A DNA stretch of 64,000 nucleotides from Tubiluchus corallicola (Eukaryota > Priapulida > Priapulimorpha > Priapulimorphida > Tubiluchidae). Below, one piece after another: positions 1 through 12,402 of this stretch. How positions within the stretch are numbered: the stretch's first letter is position 1; each line of letters opens with the position of its first letter. Both the position numbers and the translations under genes were made by a program. The notes under the pieces are model-generated. The model searched no databases. It saw only the letters and a list, made by a program, of their open reading frames with translations, and had not been told where the DNA came from. The stretch is taken from contig JAQGDQ010000151.1 of the NCBI GenBank assembly GCA_030141605.1, positions 1 through 64,000 on the forward strand, written 5' to 3'.

Positions 1-413
1 GAAAAAAGTAACGTTGTTGATGACCTGAGCTTAAGACAAATTAATTAACCCCTAGTTACGCCAAGTTTGCATGCTTATCTTACAGACAAACAATTAAACA
101 GATAGTGCAATAATTATCAGTTTATACCTCATTTTCTTAAAAAAATTAACGTTTTGCCAATTTGGTAAATTTTATTACTTCTTATAATTATTATCTTTTG
201 ATATCATATAACTATGAATTGAATATTATTTTAAAACTATTCTAATATGTATGTGACGAAATCTAACATGCAATTATTATTCTTCAAATAAAATAATATG
301 TATCTATAACACTATAACACTATACACTAATAACTTATAAACTGCAAACTTGGCGTAACTAGGGGTTAATTAATTTGTCTTAAGCTCAGGTCATCAACAA
401 CGTTACTTTTTTC
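1..413. repeat. MITE-like element with ~71-bp terminal inverted repeats
   Basis: Bases 1-71 are the reverse complement of bases 343-413, without any mismatch that I can see. The two arms enclose about 270 bp of AT-rich sequence with no coding potential. This is the layout of a non-autonomous DNA transposon (MITE) or a long-TIR foldback element. The left arm starts at the first base of the window, so the true left end and any target-site duplication cannot be checked. The family is unknown. Confidence 0.75.
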
Positions 414-3325
414 ATGTTGTTTTACATAGATTTTGTTTTGGTTATAGAAAGTGCTCATTTTCGAATTGAATTAAATTTAATGCCTCGGAGGGACAAGGGA
501 TATTAATAGCATATCACATACAAAGTTGTAAAGAGTTAGTCCAAATTGAAGAACAATATTGGTAATGATGAATCTTAATGGTCACACAAATAAAAACGCA
601 CGCTTACAATGCGAAGTGTTTACAACAAAATTATGTTTGAGAGTTAGAAAATATAAAAAAGTATGACAAATATAACAGTCAATTAAAATGAAGAACTAAA
701 TTTATAAGACTTATTTGTAAACAACTGTAAGATTAAATAATATGAACAGATTGCTAAATTTTGAATGAATGTTGCTTTAGATAAAAATTAATTCAAGTAT
801 CATATAGATTCATATTAGGGAATTAAAGTTAATATTAGTATGTTGGTTTCTCATAGTATTTGACGAATTTCATAGAATAAATACATAACATATGATGTTC
901 AGACTGTACAGCTGGAGGAATTGCATTACATACATAAGACACAAGTTCTTTGTTTCCTAGGTATCTGTATACCATCTACTTGAACTTGTGTGATTATACC
1001 AGTGTATTTTCAAGTAAAGTGTCAAGAGTAACCTCTAATTGTCTTTAAACTAATTTTGCATGTTCAGATTTTTTGGTATGACAAAGAATAATCTTGTTTT
1101 ATGCACAATCTAGTGAATCTACTCACTACCCTTAATATCCTGAATTTATTTTTCGTTGGGGTTGTCTAAGAAAATGTTATGCTGTGGTGAATGTCAGAAC
1201 ACATATTTCAAAAGTAATAATTATATTTGGAAAAGTAAGATGTATGATGTCGCTACCAAGCCATACATATGAGTAACGCTAGGACATTAACTCAAGAAGT
1301 AATTCCTACTTTGATAACACATTATTGCATCAATCAAACACAAATTTTACTTTTCTTTGCAATCTATTGTCCAAAATTACCATCACAAACCACACATCCT
1401 TGAAGCAGACACGTTGACAAACAGACAGGCGCACATACAGCTAGACACATAGTTGACCTACACTTGGATCATTAGTTTGACTGTGAGAATGTACACATAA
1501 TAAATTTTGAGGCTCTAAAATGTAAGGGAAAAAAATAAAAAGAATTTGTTACCAGCCAAAACCAAGTTTACACCAGTGTGTCATTAATAAAGCTTTTTAC
1601 AAACAAAACACAGCAGAAAAAACAACAAATTATTTTACATGAAACAATCGAAAACAAGCTGTGCAAAATGTCAAAAACTGCATTTCCTACAAGCAGTGAA
1701 AGGTTTTTTACAGTCAATGCCAGCATTCGTCACCTCTTCCTCTCTGTTATATAGTGACGGAAATATCTGATGTCGTCTGATCTAATGTGCCTCATTGCAC
1801 TATAAATACTTTCATTGCGCATATCTGGATCTCAATCCCAGTAATATCGCTTACTGGACAATGTATTATATCTAAGAGAATTGCAATAAAGCACTTCATG
1901 TCATGTTCATCTATTCCTGGGTCTGTCTTGCTCTTGAACAATTCATATCGTCTGCTTTCTTCAACCAAAAGTTCATAAAATTCATTGCTAAAGATTAGTT
2001 TAAAAAGTTCTTTCCCGAAAATTTGCGATGTTTGACTAAGTTTGGCTCCAAAAACAACGGCTTGTAATTTAGAAACGGCTTATCCTTCCAGGCAGTTAAT
2101 TCATGCAGCCTCTCAGTTTCCAGCTGGTGATTTTCCATCTCCCTAGCCAGCCCGTTATCCAGTTCGCCACCAAGTCGTTTGCCTTGGCTCAGGACAACTT
2201 CAACTGGCTACACGCAACTGATTGTGTTTTACATGGATGTTTTATAAGAAATAAACAAGAACTCACCTCTAAGAAGATGCCGTCACTACACAGCTAAAAA
2301 AATGTGACTGCAGCAAAAGCCCCCAAATGCAAGTGGTAGATTGTTTTCTGCGCATTGCTGTCTCATTTTGTCTCGCCATTGTTCTTACGGGCATTGTGCT
2401 TCTTAAAAGTTTACATGAATATCCAAATAGATAATAGTATATGCCAATGTTTGCGTTAATTAATAACAAAATGCAACTACTCTGCTTCCTTACAAATCCG
2501 AATAACGACAAACCTGTAGCAACTGGCTGTTACAAATAAACAGCTTACTTGCATTCTATTATATATAGCTTTTAGATCTTCCTTTGTTAGATCTTAGTCT
2601 TGTCGCTTAAAGGAGCTTTCAATATGGTTGTTGGTGTCAAGCAATTTAATCTAGCATTGTATAATTATTTGTTTTTTTTCGTAGTTTTACAAACATGCAT
2701 TTTCTGAAAGTGTTTAAAACGAAGCCAGCCTTAGTCATGTGACCTAAGCTTTAGTAGTATACGCCACCTATCAATCACAGTTGTTCTTACAAGTAGTTAG
2801 ATTTTCTGTTGCCGCTATGCTAATCATGCCGTTTGGTGATACTTGCATTACTTTGTCTATTTTGTTACAATTTAACAGTCACTAGTTGTATTTTCAAGCG
2901 AAAGTTGTCACCAGTAAATGGAAGTCACCATCTACTTTAATAATTAGTTAATAGTTTAGTTAATTGGTTAGAATTGCTTCAAATCTCTAGAATCGTAAAG
3001 TAATAATATGTGCTTCAGTCTTCTTAAATCTAATTTTTTATTTTGTCTAAACCTTTAGCACGTTCTTAAAAACTTTTTGTGATCTGTTATTTTAATAAAT
3101 TTCAGGCCTATCGCACAGTTCAATACTGATTTTTGCCGTTTTTTTGCATGGACTGGGCGCATCCACAATGGTGATCACCTTCAATATGGTACCTGAATGG
3201 GATACAATTTAGGACCTCTATTTCCTAGCAAGAATGTCCTTTAAACAAACTCGTTTCACTTAAGCACCTCTACTTGTTTTTAACATACAAAATGGTTAAA
3301 AAAATCATATAGGTATTATACGAGA
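414..3325. other. Non-coding AT-rich stretch
   Basis: No convincing coding region, RNA gene or repeat was seen here. Short open frames are present but match nothing I recognise and are of chance length. Because the GT31 exon just downstream is on the minus strand and ends in a splice donor, this stretch probably begins with that gene's intron. Later GT31 exons would be expected at lower coordinates, but I could not identify one. Confidence 0.5.
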
Positions 3326-3348
3326 TCAAAAAAAATAAACAAACTTAC

Positions 3349-3901
3349 CTACTCCGGGACGACAGTTTACGCTTCCCCAGTAAAGAAGTTTTTTTGGTCG
3401 AAATGGAAGCTCTGCCAGGAGTCTCTCCATACAAACAAATACGTCATCATCAACCTTCATGAAGTAAGTAAAGTTGTATCTTTCAATAGCCCATCCTATA
3501 ATCCACAGCAATCTACGTGCATTGTTTAAACCTGATGGGACTTCAGTGAATGTTAGATCACCGTAATGAAGTTGTTCATTTTTTAGTTTCTCCATGTGCA
3601 GGTAACTGATATTTTTACCTGAATTATCATATTGATCAGTAAAAAATCTGTAAGCAATATCTCGGTTCATGTGTGAACCATTCAGCCAGGTTTTTCTGAG
3701 ATTATTTCTTCTTGTAACTCTGTCTTTGAAAGCGCTGGCTATTGCTATAAAAACTGCATTATTACGCTGCCTTTTCACAATATTTATGTTATTTGAAATC
3801 TGTAAATTTTCTTCGGAATAGAAAAACAAAATAAAAGTGATGAAAAATATGTTTACAGTTAATAAGATGCGCAATCTGTCCTTTCCTTTAACATTCATCA
3901 T
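3349..3901 (-). CDS. GT31 beta-1,3-galactosyltransferase-like protein, first coding exon
   Basis: The translation (184 residues plus one base of the next codon) is a type II Golgi membrane protein of the GT31 family, which transfers Gal or GlcNAc in beta-1,3 linkage onto glycans. A short cytosolic tail is followed by a hydrophobic anchor (about residues 11-28), a basic stem, a block resembling the GT31 start (RVTRRNNLRKTWL, residues 61-73), a GDLTF-type block near residue 104, and the metal-binding DDD motif at residues 151-153 in KVDDDVFV. The exon starts at a double ATG and ends with a good splice donor (GTAAGT, read on the minus strand, at 3348-3343). Reading through the donor gives a stop soon after. 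The C-terminal half of the enzyme must lie in exons at lower coordinates, which I did not find. Gene identity within GT31 is not assignable. No symbol is given. Confidence 0.8.
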
Positions 3902-4837
3902 TGATAAAAGGAAAAACTGATTCCTCAGTATTTATTATAACTTACAGTCAATGAAGCACCACGAAAGAAAAAAAGTATTGCACTGCATCATTTTTTCAAC
4001 TACAACGGCAAGTATGAAAATGTAACAAGACAAACTCAAAGTATAGAGCACATGTTCCCAGCAAAAGCTAACCCTTTCTTTTGTCTTTCACCATAATACA
4101 GTCACGGTTTCAACGCATTTCTAATAATGTACCTGATTTTAATGATAATCGGGTCAACAACTAACCATCAGTTTACAAAGAACTTAATCGTGATCAAAAA
4201 ACTACTGTTTATATGATCTGCAATGCCTAGGCTGAATCGTAAAATAAACAATTGTTAGTTCACAAGCGTATTACGCAGGGAGGCGGTTATGGGCAGTTTT
4301 ATGAAGAAATTTTGAAATAATTGTTAAAGATGGCGGGTTTTCTTCCAATCAAAAATAGCATGCTGTTGCCAATCGTGTTCTGAGTCTATTTTTTCAGAAA
4401 TAATTTTTCTTCAACATGAACTTAACCTCATTTTAACCATCAGTATCATTTCTCTCTCTCTTCCTCATTTATGTTAAACACAGGACCCCGCCATATTGAA
4501 AAATGGAACTTTACAACTGATTTATAGGTTGCCGCCTCCTAAAATAGTTGTTCGTACATATTTTCTTAAAGGTTTTGCAAGTTCCTCGTGACACTTGAAT
4601 ACCAATTGTTCATTGATTTCTATTTGTGGCGTTAGTTTTATATTTAAACTCTGCATTTTGGGGTTCGTGGTTAGTTTCCAGGCTGTTGGTAGGTAAGACA
4701 GACTATCCTAACCAGTGTTCGTGATATTTGTTAGCTAGTGTGTTGTGGGTAATGGCATCTTTCATCAACTATTTCTTTAGTATTTTTATTTTTTCCAAGG
4801 ACTTTTTGTTTTTGTGATGTGAACATAACGATTTCTC
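3902..4837. other. Non-coding stretch upstream of the GT31 exon
   Basis: No supported gene is visible. It should include the 5' untranslated region and promoter of the minus-strand GT31 gene, but no clear TATA or initiator element was recognised. The right end runs into a BEL/Pao retrotransposon remnant. Confidence 0.4.
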
Positions 4838-5975
4838 GTCGCGTTGTTTTCTCGGATTCAGTCTGCATGCTTTCATGGCTGCAGTCAAAGAAGCTGCTTG
4901 CAAACTTCGTTCAGAATCGAATAGCAGAAATTCGCTAACAAACTGCAACAGAATTTCGTCATGTGCCAACAGAACTAAATCTAGCTGATTTAGGCACTAA
5001 GCATCCAGTGAAACCCCTAAATAAATTTTGGTTTCAAGGACCAGAATTTGTTCAGATTGAATCGTACTGGCCTGTACTCACTTGAACAAATAAATAAAGA
5101 AGTAAAACACGGAAGCTCAGTGCTTTTTGAAACGAGCTGCTTGGCAAAAACTGTACATCATACAGTACATGACTTGTCAGTTTTTGATATAAACGTATTT
5201 TCGTCTCTTACTCCGCTAATAAACGCAACATGTTGGCTCTATAGAGCAATAGATAGGTGGATGCATAGATCACTTGCAGCGGGTGCGCTTACGGCTGCTG
5301 AAGTTTACAACGTCTAGAATGGATAAAATATATTCAGCATGAAGAGTACTTTCTTCCAGAAGATTCCTTCAACTCTTTGCATCCGTCACTTCGCGAATTG
5401 CGAACGTTGCAGAGCGAACAGGTCTAGTCGGTTGCTTGAGTAGAGTGAAGAAAATCTGTCCAACACAAGGTGAAAATTTACCTATATTATTGCCCCAAAA
5501 CAGTTATTTCACTAAATTGCTAGTAAAACAGTTTCATTGCTCAAACTGCCATGTAGGAACTGCTCAACCCTCGCTTTACTGCTGCAAAGCTATTGGATTC
5601 CGGCAGGCAGAGCTCTTGTCGAAAACCTGCTCAATCGTTGTACTGTTTTCGCAAAATGGATGGCGGACCATATAAAATGTCTTCTATGGCAGATTTACCA
5701 CCTTACACGATTCCAATGATCAAACCCATTCACTCATATTGGGATAGACTATTTGGCCAAGATATGTACCATTGATTCTTGTAAGCCCAATCTCGAAAAG
5801 GTCTGTTTGTTTGTTTGTCTATTGGTCAGAGCCATTCACATTGAAGTGGTAACTGACTTGAAAATTGAACTTTCATTTTGGCTTTACGACGTTTCATTGC
5901 CCATCGTGGAACATCAAAAGCAATCATCCGTGACAATGCTAGCCACTTTCATCTCGCAAAGCAGTCGCTATATCT
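4838..5975 (+). mobile_element. BEL/Pao retrotransposon remnant: RNase H end to integrase core
   Basis: Pieced together over several frames, the plus strand reads as the middle of a BEL/Pao Pol polyprotein. First comes the end of RNase H (VVFSDSVCMLSWLQSKK, then an in-frame stop). Next are the RHVPTELNLADLGTK motif at about 4940, the linker before integrase (5048-5420), an integrase zinc-binding region with His and Cys pairs around 5530-5640 (HCSNCHVG, then YWIPAGR), and part of the catalytic core. Core motifs are GIDYLAK near 5745, RAIHIEVVTDL near 5830 and IRDNASHF near 5935, which hold the first two acidic residues of the DDE triad. The third and the C-terminus are missing. At least one stop and several frameshifts are present, so this is a dead copy. 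No LTR was found next to it. Confidence 0.75.
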
Positions 5976-6692
5976 TCTTTATGCAATGTTTAGACATGTT
6001 TAGTTTAGTTTAAGGTACGGCTGCGTCCTGTTCACAATAAAGATTTTTAAGCCAGCATATTTCTATTTTTAAAGATAATTTTCTCTCTAAGTGTCGAATC
6101 TAAGACTTTCTACAACTATTTAGATAATTATAGTGAATTAATAGTAGTTGTATAGTGCAATCACTTTAAGTAATAACTCTATAACTGCTGTCACTAGTCC
6201 CCAAAATTTAATATAGATGTTTTTAAAGCTGTATTGTGGTCCTTGGTTTTAATTTTTTCGCTGTAGTGAATCTGTAGTAGTGTGATATTAGAAGATGCAG
6301 AGATTGAATACTTCTGCTTGACATACACAGAAATTAAAATTGCAAACTTGTGTTCCATTTTTTCAGGTTTTGAGTTTTTATCAGTTTTTAAAACATTAAC
6401 AGGACTTTGAAAACTCGCTCTTTAATGATAACGCTGTTATTATACCTTACACATGTGTGTGCCACAATCTACAACAGAACCATTATACTTTGCATTAATA
6501 TACTAAAAACTTTATTTCATCAATAGCGCTTATCTGTGCTAGATAAGTGTCACAGAACTTGTGGAAAGCTTGTCATACTTAAAGAGAGTAATAAGTGTTG
6601 GCTTAAAAACTGAAAAGAAATTGTATACTGGTTATTAGGTCACCAGTATACAAACACAAATTTGAAAAAACTGTGAGTCTAACGAAGTCTAA
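5976..6692. other. Non-coding AT-rich stretch
   Basis: Nothing supportable was seen between the BEL/Pao remnant and the LINE fragment. It contains only short chance open frames. Confidence 0.4.
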
Positions 6693-7371
6693 CGCTTAAT
6701 GAAGAGGATGTTGGAAAACAACATGCTGTCTATCAAGACAAAGTTTCAGGTGTACCAAGCCTGTGTACTGAGCACACTGTTGTACGGGAGCGAGAGCTGG
6801 ACTATGTATAGCCATCAAGAAAGCAGGCTCAATGCTTTCCACCTACGTTGCCTCAGAAGAATCCTGGGCAACTCATGGCATAAGCACATAACCAGTAAGG
6901 ATGTGCTAGCAAGAACTGGAATCCCTAGCATGTATGCCATACTCACCAACAGACGTCTGCGCTGGCCAGGCCATGTTTCCCGCATGCAGGACGGCAGATT
7001 GCCCAAGGACATTCTGTAGGGTGAGCTTGCTACTGGCTCCCGACCCACCCGGAGGCCACTGCTCCGCTACAAAGATGTATGTAAACAGGACCACAATGCA
7101 GGCGTTACACCAGCAAACTACGAGGCGCTTGCGGCAGATTGAAGCAACTGGAAATCTACTGCTAGGACAGCCATTAACAGAGCGGAGAAAACGAGGGAGA
7201 CGAAAAAGTGGACAGGTGGATAAAAGGATTTGCAGGCATCAGAAAGATGAACTACCTCACTTGTATGAAACAGCCTTCCAATGTGCAACCTGCAGCTGGA
7301 ACTGCTGCTCAAGGATCGGACTGCTCAGCCACAGTCGATGCTGCAGCTCTATCAATTTGATCTTTAACTGA
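6693..7371 (+). mobile_element. LINE fragment: 3' end of reverse-transcriptase ORF
   Basis: The translation matches the C-terminal part of a non-LTR retrotransposon RT protein. It has the segment LLYGSESWTMYSHQ, then RLNAFHLRCLRRILG, then a tryptophan-rich RLRWPGHVSRMQDGRLPKD segment. After a stop and a frame change comes a terminal zinc-finger-like block of the form C-x2-C...SRIGLLSH (about 7280-7340). The stop near 7017 and frame changes show it is a pseudogene. The 5' part of the element is missing, as is typical of truncated LINE insertions. The same family is represented by the longer copy at 58936-60967, which has the equivalent blocks in the same order. Confidence 0.8.
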
Positions 7372-7449
7372 CTCTCTTGGCACACAATCCATTGCCTTCC
7401 GAGACAGAAACAACCAGTGTTTTTCATAAAATATGGAAGCTTGCAAATA

Positions 7450-7725
7450 TATGTCGAACTACAGGCCTGTTTCATTGTTGTTATGCATATCTATGGTTTT
7501 AGAATGGGTAGTTTACAACAAATAGCAAAAATTACTTAATTGTGGCTAACAAAGTATTAATAGAATGTATTTTGGGCTTTAAAGCTGGTGATAGTACAGA
7601 TAATCAATCACTGCCAATTATGCATAAACTATACAGCAGTTTAGACAATGGAAACGAGATATGTTTTGTCTTCCTAGATATAAGCAAAGCAAAGTCTGGC
7701 ATGAGTTTTATTTGTTTAAATTACA
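7450..7725 (+). mobile_element. LINE reverse-transcriptase fragment (second family)
   Basis: Two frames together give the early RT region of a Jockey/CR1-type LINE. A SNYRPVSLLL-like block lies at about 7453, followed by a LGFKAGDSTDNQSL-like block, and finally FVFLDISKAKSG, where the usual SKAFD aspartate motif is damaged. It is a short, frameshifted relic with no ends recognised. The neighbouring LINE relic at 6693-7371 belongs to a different part of RT and appears to be an independent insertion. Confidence 0.6.
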
Positions 7726-8100
7726 ATAGTGTGACGTAAGTGTTCATCTAACAGAAGCACCGAGAAACGTGCAAAATAATTCAGAATCACGATAAATGGT
7801 AAATCAGAATTACCCAATAGTGATATGCCTATGTGGCCTACTAACAAATCTGTTACAGGCTTTGCACTGCATAACTTTGGTAGAATAGGTAGAACACACC
7901 AAATATGATAATATCACTACTGAAAGTATTTTAAATAGCACAAACATTCTGTGAGCATGGTGTCGCTGTAATTCTCTTATCTTTCCTGAAAATTATTCAA
8001 ACATTGTGTCACGACCCAAACCCGGATCCCAACCACTTGATATTAAATCCGAACTTTTTACCAAACACTCAAAGTTTAAACCAAAATACATATTAAATTT
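7726..8100. other. Intergenic stretch
   Basis: No gene was seen here. It holds the presumed 3' untranslated region of the minus-strand FkbM-like gene. No canonical polyadenylation signal was identified with confidence. Confidence 0.35.
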
Positions 8101-8914
8101 TCACAAATAATATTCTAGTTTTTTCTGTATAAAGACAATATCTTGACTTAATTCGTCTTCTCGCGGAGGTAACAAAGTTACTTCCATATACAGCATAGTT
8201 TCACCAATAAATGCCCGGATGTTCTCTAACTTTGTCATTATCGCCTCCTGGTTAACATGTTTCCCATCTGTAGTATGATATTCTGTTGTCATTGCATCAA
8301 TTGTTAGTTTATCAATGGGTATTGTTTTTAAAACATCAAGTTCTGCTCCTTCAATATCGAGTGACAAGTAGTCAATGTGATTGTGACCAATGGCTAACAT
8401 TATTGAGCAAAAGGAAAACACTGAACTGTGTGAGTTCTAACATTTTCAGTGCAGTTTAACTTTTTTATCCGTTTTCTATGAACAGGATCCGTGTTATTCT
8501 CTAACCCGCCTAACAACCCACACATTGTAAACCTTAGTCTTTCAGCCCTCTTACTAGGGCTTAAACAGGCATTGATAGAATAGGCATGCCGTTTCTCTTT
8601 TAGTAATTTATTAAACATTAGTGGGTTTGGTTCAATTAAGAGTCCTGTCCATCCGCGGTTCCTTTCAAAATACAAAGAATTGGAGATTACTCCATCTGCA
8701 GCACCACTTTCCACAAAAAAGCCTTTTCTCTTTTTTCTAAGTAGAATGTCTATAATCGTTGACTGAGACAGTTGTGAAGTATCATTTACTGGGCTTAAAT
8801 TAGATTTCCGTGATGGACCAATCAGCCATGAATTTTTAATGTGATTTACTAATACCTGGTCATCTTCAGCTATCCTACCATGTTGAACATCTAGTACAAT
8901 ATCAGAGCTAATAA
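8101..8914 (-). pseudogene. FkbM-type methyltransferase-like terminal exon with one frameshift
   Basis: Two overlapping minus-strand frames (8924-8400 and 8421-8101) together form one FkbM/Methyltransf_21 domain, as found in many invertebrate Star-like and FkbM-domain proteins. Visible landmarks are FVESGAADGVISNSLYFE with GLLIEPNPLMF (the SAM-binding side), an INACLSP segment, then IDYLSLDIEGAELDVLKTIP and a C-terminal MEVTLLPP block. The two parts meet at about 8400-8420, where a single-base shift is needed to keep the domain in register, so the copy is either broken or carries an assembly error. The 5' edge coincides with splice-acceptor-like sequence (TTTTAG ending at 8915, minus strand), so this is probably an internal or last exon. 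The substrate is unknown, and many members of this family in animals lack proven methyltransferase activity. Confidence 0.75.
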
Positions 8915-9795
8915 CTAAAAACAAAAGCGTACAATATTTGTTATTATCTTGGTTACGTCATCTTGAAAAACATTAATTATGCAAGCAGTTAATGCAAACA
9001 CAGCCACAGCATTAAATGCAACGTTAAATTGTTCACCACGAAATACTCTGTAAAATCGAAAAATGGACACAGTTTGATAAAATAACCCAGACTATTATTC
9101 AACATAACGGGAAAACACGAGTAATCTGCAAAGATGATAAATTTATGGAGCAGTCTTTTCTACCATGATAAAACCTCATTCCAAAACTCATCAATATGCT
9201 ACAAAGCAGTGATGATCTTTGTCGAACATGCATTCCACAAATCTTGTAAAACAATAAAGATTTAACTCGTTTTGATGAAAATGTGTGTCGCGATACGAGT
9301 CTTTTTGAAATATGGAAAATAGGTTGCACCAAAAATTAGTAAGCTTTCGTTTGTGATCAAGATATTTTATGAAACAATCAGTTACAGTTAAAGCATTACA
9401 AGTTGAAACATACTGAGAAACTGCGTTCAATGCAAAAGACAACGTGCAGCGTTATGTTTGAGCAGTACAACAGAAAACGGCATTCATCTTCATCAACACT
9501 GGAATCACTACAAACTCCATTTTCACGATTATAGGTGACCTTACGCATCTACCAGTTTCAACAGCCATTAGCAGTGTTGAAGAATTATCTTTAGTCAGCA
9601 AGTTCATCTTAGTAGTAAAGCTAAAACTTTACTACTGCCAAAAGTTGACAAGTGTAAAATTTCAATATTGATTACTGGTGTTCCTAGAGTACATAAAGAA
9701 GCCTACACAAAAATCCGTGTTAACGGGATTACAAAATGAAGCTGGTCAATGTACCAGACCTAAAACAAATGTTCATATGAGAAACTTTATGTAAG
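8915..9795. other. Intergenic or intronic stretch
   Basis: No clear coding sequence was seen. It probably begins with an intron of the minus-strand FkbM-like gene. A weak continuation of the LINE relic at 9796 may extend leftward into this stretch but is too degenerate to define. Confidence 0.35.
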
Positions 9796-9987
9796 AATGG
9801 GAGCACAGAAGGTGAATTTCACATTAGTATGCAATGCAACGTTTACTGTCAAGAAACAACTGCGTTCTTGAGTCAAGTATCAGATATCTCTCCAGAATTC
9901 CCATCCATGTCTGATAAGGATAAGTTTATATTTTTAAAAAAAAGTGGAGATGTGGAAGTTAAGAAATTGTTGATTTACAAAGTTTAA
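9796..9987 (+). mobile_element. Short LINE relic: C-terminal end of ORF2
   Basis: A 64-codon open stretch ends in a stop at 9985-9987. Its layout resembles the tail of LINE ORF2 proteins: an EFHISMQC-like Cys/His segment, then FPSMSDKDKFIFLKKS and a hydrophobic end. No RT core lies next to it. I judge it a truncated LINE relic from the motif pattern alone. Confidence 0.45.
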
Positions 9988-11484
9988 GAATAAAATTTCA
10001 ACAATACGTGATTCTAAATTAAGAGGTACTACTATTAATTTATTATTAATGAAAACGATTAATGTGATATATAAGTAGATGAATTTGTTATAAATTGTGG
10101 TATTTTTTAATCAATTGCGTTTCAAAGAGCCCTGTATTTAAACCTGTAAGGACGTGTTCCTGGGTGCGCTGTTTATTTAAGTGTGTGATTTGTTAATTGT
10201 ATTTGTTTTCATGTTTTGTAAAATATAGACAAATTAACAGACAAACACGTGTATTGCGAACTGTAAAAATTGCTTGTACCTTCATACTGTGCTTTGAATT
10301 TTCTACCTGGTATTGTGCAGTCTACATCATAACTTTCTCTGAGCCAGCATACGTTGCAGCATCAGATGATGATAGCTGTGGCTGTGGTCGCCCACTTGGT
10401 GTGCTCAGGATAGGTACTATGGTGTTGTTTGTTCGATCCACAGTGTAAACAACTCCGAGTGGAGAACAAGCTGTTTGAAATGTTGACAAACAAATGTTAG
10501 CAACTGGAGGCTGTCCTGTCAGTAATTGCCTAAAAAATTGGACACTGGAAAAGTGATCATTCGCTTAACAGAATGCATACATTTCCTTCTAACAGCTTGT
10601 TGAGTGTTAACTTTAAACTTTGCTCTACAGATGAAGCAGACGGATGACCTGCTACTACTATGCCCCCAGGCTTACTCGCCTAGTTACGCAGATGTGGGAT
10701 TTGCCGTGGCTCTGCTTTCGGCTTGGGAGTAAAACACTCCTCATCTGTTGCTTCCATGGGTACTTACCATCTATTTTAATGCACTTGCATAACCCCCTCA
10801 ATCGCCCAGCTTCTGTAAGAGTCAAAATCAACCCACTGAAACAAATCTCTGTAATTTAGAAGTAACAAGTGGCACAAAGAAACACAAAAAGTTTGGACGC
10901 ATAAAAATACTCACCAAAACCTTTCAAGATATGCTATTCCGAGCAGACTATTCTAATAGGCAGTAGTTAATAAATTGCTCCACGTGATGAATTTTTACCG
11001 GGCTCCCACCTCCGATTTTGTTGATGAGCCCATTTGTGTCCCCTTGCATGTTATGTTCGTCTTTGTGTAAGAAGATATCATTTCGAAAGTTCTCTATGAG
11101 ACATTTAAAGATATTGACACACTCAAGTAATACCTTGTATCACAACTCGCCACATCACTAGAGACATCTCCACTTTGCATTTTTTTCAGATCAGAAAGGA
11201 GCAACACTATCATCGCCAATGTCTGTAGACTGTAATTGTTAGTGGGCTAGGTGATGTTCCGGAGTGGTAAACATTCATTTTCTCACCACCAAACGTTTGT
11301 ATATTTTAGCAAAGTATACTCAATGCATACATACACACTTGTGAGCAAAGTCTTCGGCAAGTGAGTTCAGCAAAGTGAGTTCACAAGTGAGTTCAGCAAA
11401 AAGTTTCGAAATTCGGCGAAATATTTTGCGGTAGCGACTCATCGCTTCCATATTTTTTGACCTGCCAGACGTTTAAAGAAAAAA
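9988..11484. other. Upstream region of the GT49-like gene, no other gene seen
   Basis: Only short open frames with no recognisable similarity are present (for example at 10197-10448 and 10644-10859). The last few hundred bases should hold the promoter and 5' untranslated region of the GT49-like gene. A short direct repetition around GTGAGTTCAGCAAA lies at about 11359-11400. No TATA box was assigned. Confidence 0.4.
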
Positions 11485-12402
11485 ATGCGTCTTAAAATTT
11501 TTAGATTTACTTGGTTAGTGTTTGTGGTGCTTCTGATATTGTGCGTGTGCAAATACAAATTTGAAAGTAAAGGTTACTTCCGAAAAGTAAATATGTCGCA
11601 CATGTTGGCAACATATCAGGAGACAACAATATTTAAAATAGCAAAAGAAATAACAGCAAAAATCCTTTTAAGTCGTTTTGAACGAGATGCGCTATATCGA
11701 ACCCAGAAAATCAGCCATAGTGCTGTTATTACAGACAGGAAGGTTCTTTCCTACACTAAAGTTATCAGCTTTATTTCGTCAAAGAAAACATTTCCTTATA
11801 CAAGGTCGCTTTCTGTAGCAACTCAAACGTCTTGGGAGTACATGCATAATTTGCTGGATTTGGCTGAAATATTTGATGGACCAATATCTGCTGCCTTGTA
11901 CGTTCCAGGGGAAAGCTACGATTTTGCAATTGATAGAATTTTGCTGTACCGGAAATGCAATCGGCGATTTCTGAATTTAGTTACAGTCTCCCTCTTCTTT
12001 CCTTCACACAAAAAACCTTCAATTTCAGGAAACAAAACCGCATCCAAATCAACATGTTACGATATTATGCTGCCTCCTGTTAATGGTCCTGATATGTCTC
12101 AGTATGGGCCATATCCTGTAAACGTTGGTCGAAACACGGCTCGTCAGGCTGTTTATACGGAATACATTTTGCTGTTAGATGTGGAACTCAGGCCTACTCC
12201 AAACTTAGCAGAAAAGTTTTTCAAAATGTTAGATAGTTCATCTGTTTCTTGTGCCAATTCAGTGGGCTCCAAATTATCTTCATTCAGCAAAACTGTTTAC
12301 GTTATACCGCTATTTGAAGTAGCCCTTGATAAACGACTGCCAAACAACAAGTCAGAGTTGCTTGAGTTGCTCAAAAACGAGGAAGCGGTTGTATTTCATA
12401 AG
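11485..12402 (+). CDS. GT49 glycosyltransferase (B4GAT1/LARGE-like), exon 1
   Basis: The 306 codons encode a type II membrane glycosyltransferase. A short basic N-terminus and a hydrophobic anchor (about residues 9-22) are followed by a stem and a Glyco_transf_49 domain. Landmarks are SVATQTSWEYMHNLLDLAE with DGPISAALYVPGE (residues about 110-143) and YPVNVGRNTARQAVYTEYILLLD with the acidic D232-V-E234 motif. Family members such as B4GAT1 add glucuronic acid in the Golgi to prime matriglycan on dystroglycan, and related enzymes build poly-LacNAc or heparan-type structures. The exact acceptor here is unknown. The ATG follows untranslated sequence and is the first in frame. The exon ends in phase 0 at the donor AAG|GTAATA (12402/12403). 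Read-through gives a stop 24 bases later. Confidence 0.82.

Noticed and set aside
4769-4969. Minus-strand open frame of 66 codons
   Set aside because: It is the shadow of the plus-strand BEL/Pao RNase H remnant.
10197-10859. Open frames of 83 and 71 codons upstream of the GT49-like gene
   Set aside because: No recognisable similarity, chance length, and no splice or start context to support them.
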